Part shown: in pieces, positions 46,648 through 55,435 of the stretch
Numbering within the stretch: position 1 is the first letter of the stretch
How the letters are laid out: each line of letters begins with the position of its first letter
Assembly: GCF_000230675.1 (NCBI RefSeq)
Contig: NZ_AGIK01000004.1
Span: 62,001-126,000 of the forward strand
Reading direction: 5' to 3'
Source: Synechococcus sp. WH 8016
GTDB taxonomy: Bacteria; Cyanobacteriota; Cyanobacteriia; PCC-6307; Cyanobiaceae
DNA: 64,000 bases
Made by a program: the position numbers and the translations under genes
The notes under the pieces: generated by a model
Told to the model about the DNA's origin: nothing
The model's database searches: none
What the model saw: the letters and a program-made list of their open reading frames with translations, nothing else

Positions 46648-46697
46648 AAAGCCCCCTCCTTTTGGGAGGGGGCTTTCTAGTTCAGTTGATCTGAACT
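46648..46697 (-). terminator. psbA terminator with a preceding hairpin
   Basis: Reading with psbA, a first hairpin AGTTCAG-ATCAA-CTGAACT (46679-46697) lies 16 nt after the stop. A 12-bp stem follows, AAAGCCCCCTCC/GGAGGGGGCTTT (46648-46676), with a 5-nt loop and a T run on the minus strand. The second is a classical rho-independent terminator. The first lacks a T run and may protect the 3' end. Confidence 0.85.
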
Positions 46698-46713
46698 TTT
46701 AAGGGGTTCCAGA

Positions 46714-47793
46714 TCAACCGATTGCAGGTGCTTGGAGAGCCACAGGTGTGGACTCAGCAGCTGCCAGGTCGAGGGGGAAGTTATGAGCGTTGCGCTCGTG
46801 CATCACTTCCATGCCGAGACCGGCACGGTTCAACACATCGGCCCAGGTGTTCAGGACGCGGCCCTGACCATCAAGGATGGACTGGTTGAAGTTGAAGCCG
46901 TTCAGGTTGAAGGCCATGGTTGACACGCCAAGGGCGGTGAACCAGATGCCGACAACAGGCCAGGCAGCAAGGAAGAAGTGAAGGCTACGGCTGTTATTGA
47001 AGGAGGCGTATTGGAAGATCAAGCGACCGAAGTAGCCGTGAGCTGCAACGATGTTGTAGGTCTCTTCTTCTTGGCCGAACTTGTAGCCGTAGTTCTGGGA
47101 CTCGGTCTCGGTTGTTTCACGAACCAAGGAAGAGGTCACCAGTGAGCCGTGCATGGCGGAGAACAGTGAACCACCGAAGACACCAGCCACACCAAGCATG
47201 TGGAAGGGGTGCATCAGGATGTTGTGCTCAGCCTGGAAGACCAACATGTAGTTGAAGGTTCCAGAGATGCCCAGGGGCATGGCGTCAGAGAAAGAACCCT
47301 GACCGAAGGGGTAGACCAAGAACACTGCAGATGCAGCAGCAACAGGTGCGCTGTAGGCAACACAGATCCAAGGGCGCATGCCCAAGCGGTAGGAAAGTTC
47401 CCACTCACGTCCCATGTAGGCGTAGATGCCGATCAGGAAGTGGAACACAACCAGTTGGAAAGGACCGCCGTTGTAGAGCCACTCGTCGAGTGAGGCAGCT
47501 TCCCAGATTGGGTAGAAGTGCAAGCCGATGGCGTTGCTGGAAGGAACAACAGCACCAGAAATGATGTTGTTGCCATACATCAGAGAACCTGCAACAGGCT
47601 CGCGGATGCCGTCGATATCAACCGGAGGTGCGGCGATGAAAGCGACGATGAAGCAAGTGGTAGCGGCAAGCAGGGTGGGGATCATCAGAACACCGAACCA
47701 ACCGACATAAAGACGGTTGTTGGTGGAGGTGACCCACTCACAGAACTGCTGCCAGCCGTTAGCGCCGGAGCGCTGCTGGATGGTGGTAGTCAT
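46714..47793 (-). CDS. psbA: photosystem II D1 protein, Glu130 form
   Basis: D1 binds P680, pheophytin, QB and the Mn4CaO5 cluster. The 359-residue protein has all key residues: Tyr161, Asp170, Glu189, His190, and the C-terminal [13 protein letters not shown] with His332, Glu333, His337, Asp342 and Ala344. The last 15 residues would be removed by CtpA. Residue 130 is Glu (MGREWELS), the D1:2 high-light type; D1:1 forms carry Gln. A leader hairpin and a -10-like box precede it, and tandem hairpins end it. Confidence 0.99.
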   Translation of the reverse strand: MTTTIQQRSGANGWQQFCEWVTSTNNRLYVGWFGVLMIPTLLAATTCFIVAFIAAPPVDIDGIREPVAGSLMYGNNIISGAVVPSSNAIGLHFYPIWEAASLDEWLYNGGPFQLVVFHFLIGIYAYMGREWELSYRLGMRPWICVAYSAPVAAASAVFLVYPFGQGSFSDAMPLGISGTFNYMLVFQAEHNILMHPFHMLGVAGVFGGSLFSAMHGSLVTSSLVRETTETESQNYGYKFGQEEETYNIVAAHGYFGRLIFQYASFNNSRSLHFFLAAWPVVGIWFTALGVSTMAFNLNGFNFNQSILDGQGRVLNTWADVLNRAGLGMEVMHERNAHNFPLDLAAAESTPVALQAPAIG

Positions 47794-47835
47794 GAGAACG
47801 GAAAAGAAGGTCTCGCAAGGAGACGGTTACGGAAG

Positions 47836-47863
47836 GGCAGGACGCCCTGCCGAAGTAATTGTA
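47836..47863 (-). promoter_or_regulatory. psbA -10 box and leader hairpin
   Basis: On the minus strand TACAAT at 47858-47863 fits a -10 element 64-70 nt upstream of the psbA start. No good -35 box was found at 16-18 nt. A palindrome GGCAGG-GCGT-CCTGCC (47836-47851) then lies at or near the 5' end of the predicted transcript, giving a 6-bp hairpin with a 4-nt loop that could stabilise the mRNA. Confidence 0.5.
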
Positions 47864-47977
47864 AAGCAAGTTTGCGGTTTGTGATCGTCTTTTAAGCGCC
47901 CGAATCTTTTTTCGCCCCGCGAGAAGGGCAACTTCAGGAAGGCTTAAGATTTGAATGAACCCCGTACCGAGAGGCTC

Positions 47978-48118
47978 ATGGTTTTGATCCGATGGCTTCA
48001 CGCTGGTCAACGCACCGAAGAAACGGTTCCCGTTGCCATGGCACGCCACAGGCGGAATGAGCTCGAAGCACAAGGAGCTGTTGTGTACTGGAGCGAGCGC
48101 CTAGGCAACGCCTTCTAG
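47978..48118 (+). CDS. 46-residue basic hypothetical peptide
   Basis: ATG at 47978 gives MVLIRWLHAGQRTEETVPVA, then MARHRRNELEAQGAVVYWSE and RLGNAF. It is soluble and basic, with a regular alternation suggesting a small alpha/beta unit. It is divergent from psbA and 32 nt upstream of the lipoprotein gene. I recognise no family; composition and position make it plausible. Confidence 0.5.
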   Translation: MVLIRWLHAGQRTEETVPVAMARHRRNELEAQGAVVYWSERLGNAF

Positions 48119-48150
48119 CCATCCACACTGGATTCGTCGCAACAGGAACC

Positions 48151-48501
48151 ATGACAATCAGCTCAAGGGCATTCCGCTTCCGACGTGGGGTCATCACTGT
48201 TGCGTTAGCCAGTTCAGCTGCCGTCGTTCTCAGCGCTTGCGGATCCAAATCAGTTCCTGTCAACACATCACAGGGCGAAGCGATCAATCGCTTGGAAAAG
48301 CGCCTGGAGCAGCTGGAACGCCAACTTGCAGAACAGCTTCCAGCGCCTTCAGACAACAGCAATAAGGTTCCTGCAGGCCCCGTCAGTTCCATCACCTTGA
48401 GGACAGGAACGGCTGATGACCGGTTGAGGATCTACTGGGCTGATGGCACACGCAGTGATCTTCCCTGCACCCAGGAACAGAACACCTGGGCCTGTGGCTA
48501 G
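48151..48501 (+). CDS. small lipoprotein with coiled-coil segment
   Basis: The 116-residue protein has a basic N-terminus, a hydrophobic stretch and a lipobox VVLSAC (Cys30). A Glu/Leu/Arg-rich helix follows, INRLEKRLEQLERQLAEQL (about residues 45-63), and then a small C-terminal domain with two cysteines (LPCTQEQNTWACG). It is probably anchored in a membrane facing the periplasm. The function is unknown. Confidence 0.75.
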   Translation: MTISSRAFRFRRGVITVALASSAAVVLSACGSKSVPVNTSQGEAINRLEKRLEQLERQLAEQLPAPSDNSNKVPAGPVSSITLRTGTADDRLRIYWADGTRSDLPCTQEQNTWACG

Positions 48502-48590
48502 AGCTGTCCCTGAGACGCCAGTCACAACCGTTTACACCTGCAGCTCGCTTGAAGCATTGAACAAGCGATTCATCGCGCCAAAATTGCGGC

Positions 48591-48959
48591 ATGAATCAGT
48601 TCAAAACAGGCTTGGTGCTGATAAGCGGCCTTTGGCTATTGGCTTCCAATGCTGCAACAGCTCAGGCCACAAGGCCCTTACCACTGGCCCAACCGAAGGC
48701 AGCCAATCTCGCGCGCATGCGTGCAGAGTCGCTGAACGGGGGCTTAAGCCAATACAGGGCAGCAAGCTGCATGTACGAAACCGGAGCAGGGTCCTGTCTC
48801 GAATCCATCAGCGACGGAGGGTTTCTGTTCCGCTTCCAAGGTGGGCCGCCTGGTTGGCAGCAGCAAACCCCTCCCAACCCAACCATCGAGACATCGGTGC
48901 TGGTCTCCAGAGACGGTGACCGCATCCTGGAGGTCACTTACAACGGAACGGTCCGGTAA
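48591..48959 (+). CDS. secreted protein, tandem paralogue 1
   Basis: A 122-residue protein with a signal peptide (TGLVLISGLWLLASNAATAQ). The mature domain contains NGGLSQYRAASCM, CLESISDGGFLFRFQGGPPG and a C-terminal ILEVTYNGTVR. It has two cysteines. The next gene, at 49025, encodes the same length and layout and shares the NLAR, NGGL, CM, GG-PGW and NG--R positions. The pair arose by duplication. The function is unknown. Confidence 0.75.
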   Translation: MNQFKTGLVLISGLWLLASNAATAQATRPLPLAQPKAANLARMRAESLNGGLSQYRAASCMYETGAGSCLESISDGGFLFRFQGGPPGWQQQTPPNPTIETSVLVSRDGDRILEVTYNGTVR

Positions 48960-49024
48960 GGGCACGATCCAGTTGACAGATCGGGGCACCATGATTCCGA
49001 TGTAGGTGCACTATCTGGTTCTGC

Positions 49025-49393
49025 ATGAATCTCCGTACCCTCTCGGCCATGGCCGTCATCACCGGTGCAAGCGTGATGGGCGCAACCCCCGGGCTTGCTC
49101 AAGACCCCATTCCAGCGTCGCAAGTGAGAGCGATCAACTTGGCCCGCAACACCGCCGTTGCCGAAAATGGTGGTCTCACCGTTTATCGCCCTCAGCCCTG
49201 CATGTTTCAAACCAGCACAGGAGGAGGAGATTGCCTGGTCAATCAGGACGCCAACGGATACACCTTTCAATTTCTGGGAGGCGTCCCAGGCTGGCCTGAA
49301 AACGGCAGTTCACCCACCACGGAAACGGAGATCCAGATTGCTCCAGATGGGCGCAGCGTGAACGAAGTTCTCTACAACGGATCACCCCGCTGA
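49025..49393 (+). CDS. secreted protein, tandem paralogue 2
   Basis: A 122-residue protein with a signal peptide (LSAMAVITGASVMGATPGLA) and a mature domain with AENGGLTVYRPQPCMFQTST, GYTFQFLGGVPGWPENG and VNEVLYNGSPR. It aligns over its whole length with the gene at 48591, including the two cysteines. Its 3' end overlaps the convergent aspartoacylase-like gene by 12 nt. The function is unknown. Confidence 0.75.
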   Translation: MNLRTLSAMAVITGASVMGATPGLAQDPIPASQVRAINLARNTAVAENGGLTVYRPQPCMFQTSTGGGDCLVNQDANGYTFQFLGGVPGWPENGSSPTTETEIQIAPDGRSVNEVLYNGSPR

Positions 49394-50320
49394 TAGCTGC
49401 GCTTGAAAGGCCTCTGTCCATTCAAAAGATAGAGGCCAGCACTCTCTGTGGGTGAGGCTCAAGGCAATGGCTTTCTCTGCATAGGCCGCCTCATTAATAA
49501 AGAGTGGAACCAGTCCATCCGCTCCCTCATAGGGAACACAGCTGCCATCAGCCTTCTGAAAGAGCGGATCGCCGCCACACATGGGCTGCCAGTCCGAACC
49601 TTGTCGCTGAGGGTGGAGGAAGGCGTCTGGGGAACCGGATGGGGAGCGTGGGAGATCAAGACTCCCCAGATGGCGATGCACCACCAATTGCTTGGGATAG
49701 CGGGCTCGTCCGGCCAGCGCATCAGAGCAAGCCTCAAAGACGGCCTCGAGAGCCAGGCGCGTTTGCGTCAAGATTTTGTGATGACGCACCATCTGGGGGA
49801 CGGGCCCCACTTCAATCACCAGGCCACAGGGCCAGCTCTCCACCAGAAATCCCTGCTGAGCCTGGTCTGCTTCATGGAGATACACCGGTAAGCCCAACCG
49901 CCCTTGAACAAGGGCGGCCAACGCCAAATCAGCAGGACGACGCCCATAGACCACCAGAGAGCTTCCCATCGCAGAGGTGGTGCTGTGGAGATCAATCACC
50001 AAACCACAGGCCTCGATGCCTTCAAGGCCGTAACGGCTCACCAGGTCAAAGGCACGCTGAACTTCGCGATCCACCTGGAACGGTGGATTCCGCTCTGAGC
50101 CAGCCTGCCGAAGAAGATCAGGCTGGAAGGAGCGATTGAGATCACGATCGAGGTAACGACAACCCTTTGCATAAGCATCGGGATTGCCAATCACCGGGAT
50201 CACCTCGCATCCATGGGTCTGAATGAACTGGGGCTGCTGCTGCCACTGTTCCAGCAGCCAGGGAGCATTGATTTCATTCCCATGGGTTCCAGCCACGACA
50301 AGCACACGAGGGCTTGGCAT
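49382..50320 (-). CDS. aspartoacylase/succinylglutamate desuccinylase family hydrolase
   Basis: The 312-residue zinc carboxypeptidase-like protein has the first metal ligands in VAGTHGNEINAPWLL (His, Glu). NPDAYAKGCRYLDRDLNRSF and the third ligand in LVIDLHSTTSAMGSS follow, and VIEVGPVPQ holds the late Glu. Relatives cleave N-acetylaspartate or related acyl amino acids; the natural substrate in cyanobacteria is not known to me. ATG at 50320 was chosen over TTG at 50323. Divergent from the GST gene. Confidence 0.88.
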   Translation of the reverse strand: MPSPRVLVVAGTHGNEINAPWLLEQWQQQPQFIQTHGCEVIPVIGNPDAYAKGCRYLDRDLNRSFQPDLLRQAGSERNPPFQVDREVQRAFDLVSRYGLEGIEACGLVIDLHSTTSAMGSSLVVYGRRPADLALAALVQGRLGLPVYLHEADQAQQGFLVESWPCGLVIEVGPVPQMVRHHKILTQTRLALEAVFEACSDALAGRARYPKQLVVHRHLGSLDLPRSPSGSPDAFLHPQRQGSDWQPMCGGDPLFQKADGSCVPYEGADGLVPLFINEAAYAEKAIALSLTHRECWPLSFEWTEAFQAQLSAG

Positions 50321-50375
50321 CAACTCTCAGCAGCCATCAACAATCTGATGGAAGATACGTGCAAATGGAACAAAG

Positions 50376-51368
50376 ATGGCGATCCATCCACTGATTGTGC
50401 GCGGCGCTCGCCAAGGATGGCGCTGGCAATGGCTTCGCTTGATGGGAGGGCTAGGCCCTGCCGATCAAGGTGGACACTATCGGCGCCCTGACAGCACACC
50501 GATGCAAACCCTCGTCTTAGAGGAGCAGGAGCTTGAGGCGAGAAACAGCAAGACAAAACCCCACCTGATCGTTGGCCGCAGTTGCCCATGGGCCCATCGT
50601 GTCTGGCTGGTTTTTCAACTGAGAGGACTCAGCGCAAGCATCAACCTGTTGAAGGCCGATGCCAATCACGACGAAGGACGTTGGCGACTGGAGCCAACCT
50701 GGCTCAGCTGCGACAGCCTTCTTGATCTTTACAAGCTGTGCGGAGCACCTCCCAGCTACCGAGCCACGGTGCCGGTCCTGGTCGATCCAGGTGCAAGCCC
50801 ATCCGATCAGCCCCGATTGCTGGGGAATGACAGCACCCCCTTGAGCGCTGCACTGTGTTCGTGGCCAGCAGAGGCAACGGCACGCGATCTCGCCCCCAGC
50901 GAATTGCAACCTGCGATTGCGTCATGGCAGGAATTGATCCAACCCTCGATCAACGACGGCGTCTATCGCTGTGGATTTGCACGAAACCAAGGCGCCTTTG
51001 ACCAAGCCAGCCAAGCCCTGTTCTCAGCTTTGGACCAAGTGGAGAAGAGCTTGCAAGCCCAAGGGCCATGGCTCTGCGGCGAGCAAATCACGCTGGCAGA
51101 TGTGCGTCTTTTCCCCACATTGATCCGCTGGGAAATGGTCTACGCGCCCCTATTCGGTTGTAGCGCCAAGCCGCTATGGATGTTTCCAGCACTTTGGAGT
51201 TGGCGTCAACGCTTTTTTGCACTTCCTGGGGTCGGTGAGAGTTGCGACAGCCAAGGGTGGAAGCAGGATTATTTCGGAGCACTGTTTCCCTTAAACCCCA
51301 GCGGAATTGTTCCAAATAGCCCTGAGCTGAGCAGACTGATTGGGGCGGGAGTGGCACAACCGGAATGA
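50376..51368 (+). CDS. glutathione S-transferase, xi-class/glutathionyl-hydroquinone reductase type
   Basis: The 330-residue protein has the catalytic CPWAHR motif (Cys70) after a leader with GHYRRPDSTP. A thioredoxin-like half and an all-helical C-terminal half follow (WLCGEQITLADVRLFPTLIR). Enzymes of this class reduce glutathionyl-hydroquinones. The N-terminal part differs from the bacterial YqjG consensus, so exact activity is uncertain. Its stop overlaps the next gene by 4 nt. Confidence 0.85.
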   Translation: MAIHPLIVRGARQGWRWQWLRLMGGLGPADQGGHYRRPDSTPMQTLVLEEQELEARNSKTKPHLIVGRSCPWAHRVWLVFQLRGLSASINLLKADANHDEGRWRLEPTWLSCDSLLDLYKLCGAPPSYRATVPVLVDPGASPSDQPRLLGNDSTPLSAALCSWPAEATARDLAPSELQPAIASWQELIQPSINDGVYRCGFARNQGAFDQASQALFSALDQVEKSLQAQGPWLCGEQITLADVRLFPTLIRWEMVYAPLFGCSAKPLWMFPALWSWRQRFFALPGVGESCDSQGWKQDYFGALFPLNPSGIVPNSPELSRLIGAGVAQPE

Positions 51369-52027
51369 CAACCAACAGCAAGACAAGAGCAGAACAATCG
51401 GAACCAAGCTTTGAGGGAATGTATGGCCCCTATTGCATCACCCTTCAGGATCAGCGAGAGGTTCAGCTCTACCGAATCTGCTTGCTGGTGTGTGGATTGA
51501 GCTTCAGTGCAGGCCTCGGACAATGGATCCTCGTAGGGCCGCAGCTGGCGCCCCTATGGCTGTTGCCCCTTGCCGTATCACTTGGCCTGGCCTTGCGCTG
51601 GATTCACATCTATTTGCGCCCTCTCCACCAAGCCCTTCAATTGTTTTGGGCTGCTGGATGCATCGGCTGGCTGGTCTTAGCCATCCAGGCCGGTCCATCG
51701 GACATTTTCAACGCACTCGAAAGCCAGCGTCTTTGGACCCTGGCGATTGGCCCCCTCTTTGCAGCCCTGGCCGGCATCGGCTTCAAGGAGTTCTTTTGCT
51801 TCAGACGGCCAGAAGCCATCGGACTCACCCTGCTTCTGCCCGTTGCCCTGCTCGGTCACTTGAGTGGCCTGATTGCAGGGCCAACAGCCATCAGCATGAT
51901 GGCGATTTCCTCCGCTCTTCTGGTGCTTCTTGCCTTGCGCAAATTTGGAATGGAAGCCGCCGCAGATGTAGGCGATAAGAGCGTATTTGCTTATCTGGAA
52001 GATCTGCGTAGGGCCGAGAGCACGTGA
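51365..52027 (+). CDS. DUF2301 integral membrane protein
   Basis: The 220-residue protein has a short soluble start and then six or so hydrophobic helices, for example ICLLVCGLSFSAGLGQWILV, LFWAAGCIGWLVLAI and GLTLLLPVALLGHLSGLIAG. The GFKEFFCFRRPEAIG loop is typical of DUF2301. The function is unknown. It overlaps the GST gene upstream and the ABC-F gene downstream by 4 nt each, so the three form one operon. Confidence 0.82.
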   Translation: MTTNSKTRAEQSEPSFEGMYGPYCITLQDQREVQLYRICLLVCGLSFSAGLGQWILVGPQLAPLWLLPLAVSLGLALRWIHIYLRPLHQALQLFWAAGCIGWLVLAIQAGPSDIFNALESQRLWTLAIGPLFAALAGIGFKEFFCFRRPEAIGLTLLLPVALLGHLSGLIAGPTAISMMAISSALLVLLALRKFGMEAAADVGDKSVFAYLEDLRRAEST

Positions 52028-53943
52028 GCCTGATCAGTCTGATCGATGCATCCAAAGACTTCGGCATCCGCACGCTGTTTGCTGAACTAACCCTGCACAT
52101 TCGAGAGGGTGATCGCCTGGGACTAATTGGCCCCAATGGGTCAGGGAAGTCGACCTTGCTGAAAGTGCTGGCCGGAGAGGAACCGCTTGGGGGAGGGGAA
52201 CGACGCTGCTCGTCGCGGTTGAGAGTTGAGCTCGTGGGGCAAGAGAGCACCGTGGACCCAGGCCTCACCGTTCTGGAACAGGTGTTGGCAGGGTGCGGAG
52301 AGAAACGAGACTTGCTGCTGCGTTTCAGCGAACTCAGCGAAGCTGTTGCCGACAATCCAGACAACTCCGAGCTCCTAGCCGAGCTGGGGGTCCTGAGTCA
52401 AAGGATGGACGAATCCGAGGCGTGGAGCCTCGAACAACAGTGCCAGGAAGTGCTGCAACGGCTTGGGATCGCAGATCTACACAGCCCTGTGGAGGCTCTT
52501 TCCGGTGGTTATCGCAAACGCGTTGGACTGGCATCGGCCCTTGTGGCTTGTCCTGATGTCCTGCTTCTCGATGAGCCGACCAACCACCTCGATGCCGCAG
52601 CGGTGGAGTGGTTGCAAAGCTGGCTAGATCGCTACCCAGGAGCGGTCGTCCTCGTCACGCACGACCGCTATGTGCTGGATCGTGTGACCCGCAGGATCGT
52701 GGAGGTGGAGCTGGGGGAAGCGCGAAGTATTGACGGCAATTACAGCGCTTACTTACAGCGAAAAGCCGAGCAAAATCAGGCCGATGCCGCTGCTGCTGCG
52801 AAATTTAAAAGCGTGCTCCGACGCGAATTGGCTTGGTTGCGACAGGGACCCAAGGCCCGTAGCACCAAACAAAAAGCGCGGCTGCAGCGGATCGACGAAA
52901 TGCAGACCGCGCCGACGAAACAGAGCCGCGCTCAGCTAGAGATGGCCAGCGTGAGTCGTCGGATCGGAAAAGTCGCGATCGAGGCGGACCAGCTTTCCGT
53001 CTCGGCGGATGGCAGCAAGGACGGGCCGTTTTTGCTCTCAGACTTCAGTTACAGCTTCAGCCCAGAAGATCGTGTCGGAATCATTGGCCCCAACGGCAGT
53101 GGCAAATCAACCCTGCTGGACCTCATTGCAGGACGTCGTCAGCCGACCTGCGGGTCCCTCCAGATTGGAGAGACCGTTCATCTCGGCTATCTCGACCAAC
53201 ACACCGATGTCTTGAGCGATGGGAAAGGCTTGGAGCGCAAGGTGATCGACTTTGTTGAAGAAGCAGCCTCAACAATCGACCTTGGCCATGAACAGCTCAG
53301 TGCCTCCCAGCTCTTGGAACGGTTCCTCTTTCCACCAGCCCAACAACACAGTCCCCTCAGCAAACTCTCTGGTGGAGAACGACGGCGCTTAAGTCTTTGC
53401 CGGATGTTGATTCAGGCACCCAATGTGTTGCTGCTCGACGAGCCAACCAACGACTTGGATGTCCAGACCCTGAGTGTGCTCGAAGACCTCCTCGAAGACT
53501 TCCGTGGCTGTGTCGTGGTCGTATCACACGATCGCTACTTTCTGGACCGCACCGTCGACCGTCTTTTCTGTTTTGAAAACGGGCGCTTGCAGCGTTTTGA
53601 AGGGAACTACAGCGAATTTCTTGATCACCGCCGTGATCTGGAGAAAGCGCAAAGCGAAGCGCTGGCAGCACAGGAAACAGCTCAACGCGCAGCAAAATCA
53701 ACCTCTAAACGGGTCTCTCATCAAGACAACAAGCCGAAACGGCGCAGCTTTAAAGAATCGAAGGAGTTGGAGCGCCTGGACAGCGACCTTCCCGCCCTGG
53801 AGATCAGAAAACAGGAGCTGGAGGAGGCCATTGCTAGCGGCAGGGGCGATCTCAGCTCTTTGAGCTTAGAGCTGGCCACGTTGTTGGACTCGCTTCATGC
53901 CAGTGAGGAGCGCTGGCTGGAGCTCAGTGAACTCGAGCCATAA
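52024..53943 (+). CDS. ABC-F family ATPase
   Basis: The 639-residue protein has two ABC cassettes. The first has Walker A GPNGSGKSTLLKVLAG (about residues 37-52) and signature LSGGYRKRVGLA; the second has IGPNGSGKSTLLDLIAG (about 354-370) and KLSGGERRRLSLC. Walker B DEPTN occurs in each. The linker and C-terminal coiled coil are rich in charged residues. It resembles Uup, an ABC-F class that acts on ribosomes or DNA, not in transport. GTG at 52024 overlaps the upstream stop. Confidence 0.9.
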   Translation: MSLISLIDASKDFGIRTLFAELTLHIREGDRLGLIGPNGSGKSTLLKVLAGEEPLGGGERRCSSRLRVELVGQESTVDPGLTVLEQVLAGCGEKRDLLLRFSELSEAVADNPDNSELLAELGVLSQRMDESEAWSLEQQCQEVLQRLGIADLHSPVEALSGGYRKRVGLASALVACPDVLLLDEPTNHLDAAAVEWLQSWLDRYPGAVVLVTHDRYVLDRVTRRIVEVELGEARSIDGNYSAYLQRKAEQNQADAAAAAKFKSVLRRELAWLRQGPKARSTKQKARLQRIDEMQTAPTKQSRAQLEMASVSRRIGKVAIEADQLSVSADGSKDGPFLLSDFSYSFSPEDRVGIIGPNGSGKSTLLDLIAGRRQPTCGSLQIGETVHLGYLDQHTDVLSDGKGLERKVIDFVEEAASTIDLGHEQLSASQLLERFLFPPAQQHSPLSKLSGGERRRLSLCRMLIQAPNVLLLDEPTNDLDVQTLSVLEDLLEDFRGCVVVVSHDRYFLDRTVDRLFCFENGRLQRFEGNYSEFLDHRRDLEKAQSEALAAQETAQRAAKSTSKRVSHQDNKPKRRSFKESKELERLDSDLPALEIRKQELEEAIASGRGDLSSLSLELATLLDSLHASEERWLELSELEP

Positions 53944-54089
53944 GCGCCCGCACCAACAAGTCCTTCCTCCATTTGAGGGAGGACAAACGTGTTGTTACGG
54001 ATACCATTTCGCCTACAGCACTGGTGGATTTAGAGGAAACCGGTCGTAAAATATTTGTATTGCAACTGGCTTCACGAGCAGCCGATTCC

Positions 54090-54308
54090 ATGAAATCCAT
54101 CGACGAGCACATCAAGAAAGATCAAACAGAAATTGAAGCCGCTCGTGCTTCAGGCGATGAAGCAAAGGTGCGTCACCTGACGACAGAGCTGCAATCTCTT
54201 GAGGAATACAAAGAGCACAACCCTGAGGACAAGCACGATCCCACCTCACTTGAGCTTTATTGCGATGCAAACCCAGATGCCGATGAATGCCGCGTCTACG
54301 ACGACTGA
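54090..54308 (+). CDS. cp12: CP12-like regulatory protein
   Basis: From ATG at 54090 a 72-residue, highly charged protein ends YCDANPDADECRVYDD, the C-terminal CP12 signature with Cys58 and Cys67. CP12 links phosphoribulokinase and GAPDH under oxidising or dark conditions and so turns the Calvin cycle down. The usual AWDAVEEL core motif and the N-terminal cysteine pair are missing; the N-terminal half is a Lys/Glu-rich helix. The frame is open for 39 more codons upstream, which do not resemble CP12. A strong terminator follows. Confidence 0.85.
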   Translation: MKSIDEHIKKDQTEIEAARASGDEAKVRHLTTELQSLEEYKEHNPEDKHDPTSLELYCDANPDADECRVYDD

Positions 54309-54334
54309 GTCGAACCAGCGTTCATTGGTCATGA

Positions 54335-54360
54335 ACCTGCCCCCCAGGGCAGGTTTTTTT
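54335..54360 (+). terminator. rho-independent terminator after cp12
   Basis: AACCTGCCC pairs with GGGCAGGTT around a short C-rich loop and is followed by a run of T, 26 nt after the cp12 stop. It also separates cp12 from the convergent obg gene. Confidence 0.88.
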
Positions 54361-54385
54361 ATGCCTTTCGATCCAGCCGCCAGCC

Positions 54386-55375
54386 CTAGATCCCCAATTC
54401 GCTCCAAACACGATCCAACAGCTGATTCAGTCCGCGACTCATCGCCGCCGAAATCAGCAGCGGTGTGCTCCCGCTGGCATCCGTGAGAGCGGAAACGATC
54501 GCATCTAGATCTTCTTCCTGAATCAGTTCCTGCTTATTAATGACCAGGATTCTGGGGCGCTCCACCAACCCATGCCCATAGGCCTCTAGCTCCTTTTCAA
54601 CAACGCGTAGATCCAACAAAGGATCCTCGGCGCCGCCATCCACCAGGTGAATGAGCAGCCGGGTGCGCTCGATATGACGAAGAAAATCGTGGCCCAACCC
54701 CGCGCCCTGCGCAGCACCAGCGATCAAACCCGGAATATCCGCAAACACGGTGCCGTCGCCTGTCGGGCGGCGCACGACCCCAAGATTCGGGATCAGCGTT
54801 GTGAACGGGTAGTCGGCAATTTTTGGTCGCGCGGCAGATAGAACACTGATCAAGGTGCTTTTCCCCGCATTTGGGAGCCCAATAATCCCCACCTCTGCAA
54901 GCAGCTTGAGCTCCAGCTGCAAAGGCCATTCTTCGCCGTCGCGACCCTCCGTACATTTTTCTGGAGCACGGTTGCGATTGCTGAGGTAATGGGCATTGCC
55001 CAGTCCTCCCCGCCCACCAAACGCCACGGTGAGGCGTTCTCCATGGGTGGTGAGATCGCCAAGCACGATGCCCGTACTCAGATGACGAACTTCGGTGCCA
55101 CAGGGCACTTTGATCACCAAGGGCGGACCTGAAGCTCCAGTGCAGCGATTGGGGCCTCCCCGTCGCCCATCGATCCCAGCGAACAATCGCTTGTATTTGA
55201 AATCCAAAAGGGTTTGCAGGTTGGAATCGGCCTCCAACACCACATCCGAGCCCTGGCCTCCATCACCACCGGAGGGGCCTCCCGCTGGAACATATTTTTC
55301 TCGACGGAAGGCCACGATGCCATCGCCACCACGGCCACCCCGCACGGAAATGCGCGCTTGGTCGATGAACTGCAC
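54386..55375 (-). CDS. obg: GTPase Obg/CgtA
   Basis: Obg is a GTPase of late 50S assembly and stress control. The 329-residue protein has the Gly-rich Obg fold ([36 protein letters not shown]). The G domain includes [17 protein letters not shown] (about 164-180), [29 protein letters not shown] and VINKQEL. There is no long C-terminal domain, as is usual in cyanobacteria. Divergent from an ABC ATPase gene. Confidence 0.96.
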   Translation of the reverse strand: MQFIDQARISVRGGRGGDGIVAFRREKYVPAGGPSGGDGGQGSDVVLEADSNLQTLLDFKYKRLFAGIDGRRGGPNRCTGASGPPLVIKVPCGTEVRHLSTGIVLGDLTTHGERLTVAFGGRGGLGNAHYLSNRNRAPEKCTEGRDGEEWPLQLELKLLAEVGIIGLPNAGKSTLISVLSAARPKIADYPFTTLIPNLGVVRRPTGDGTVFADIPGLIAGAAQGAGLGHDFLRHIERTRLLIHLVDGGAEDPLLDLRVVEKELEAYGHGLVERPRILVINKQELIQEEDLDAIVSALTDASGSTPLLISAAMSRGLNQLLDRVWSELGI

Positions 55376-55435
55376 AGCAAGCCTCAGTTGGGGCCAATTC
55401 CCAACCCTAGGATCGAAGAGTACGAGGACAAGAGC

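Noticed and set aside
53973..54089. 39-codon upstream extension of cp12
   Set aside because: The residues do not resemble CP12, and ATG 54090 gives exactly the normal CP12 length.
55214..55435. Longer start for the ABC ATPase, running into obg
   Set aside because: The residues are antisense to the Gly-rich obg N-terminus and not ABC-like; TTG 55436 fits the family.
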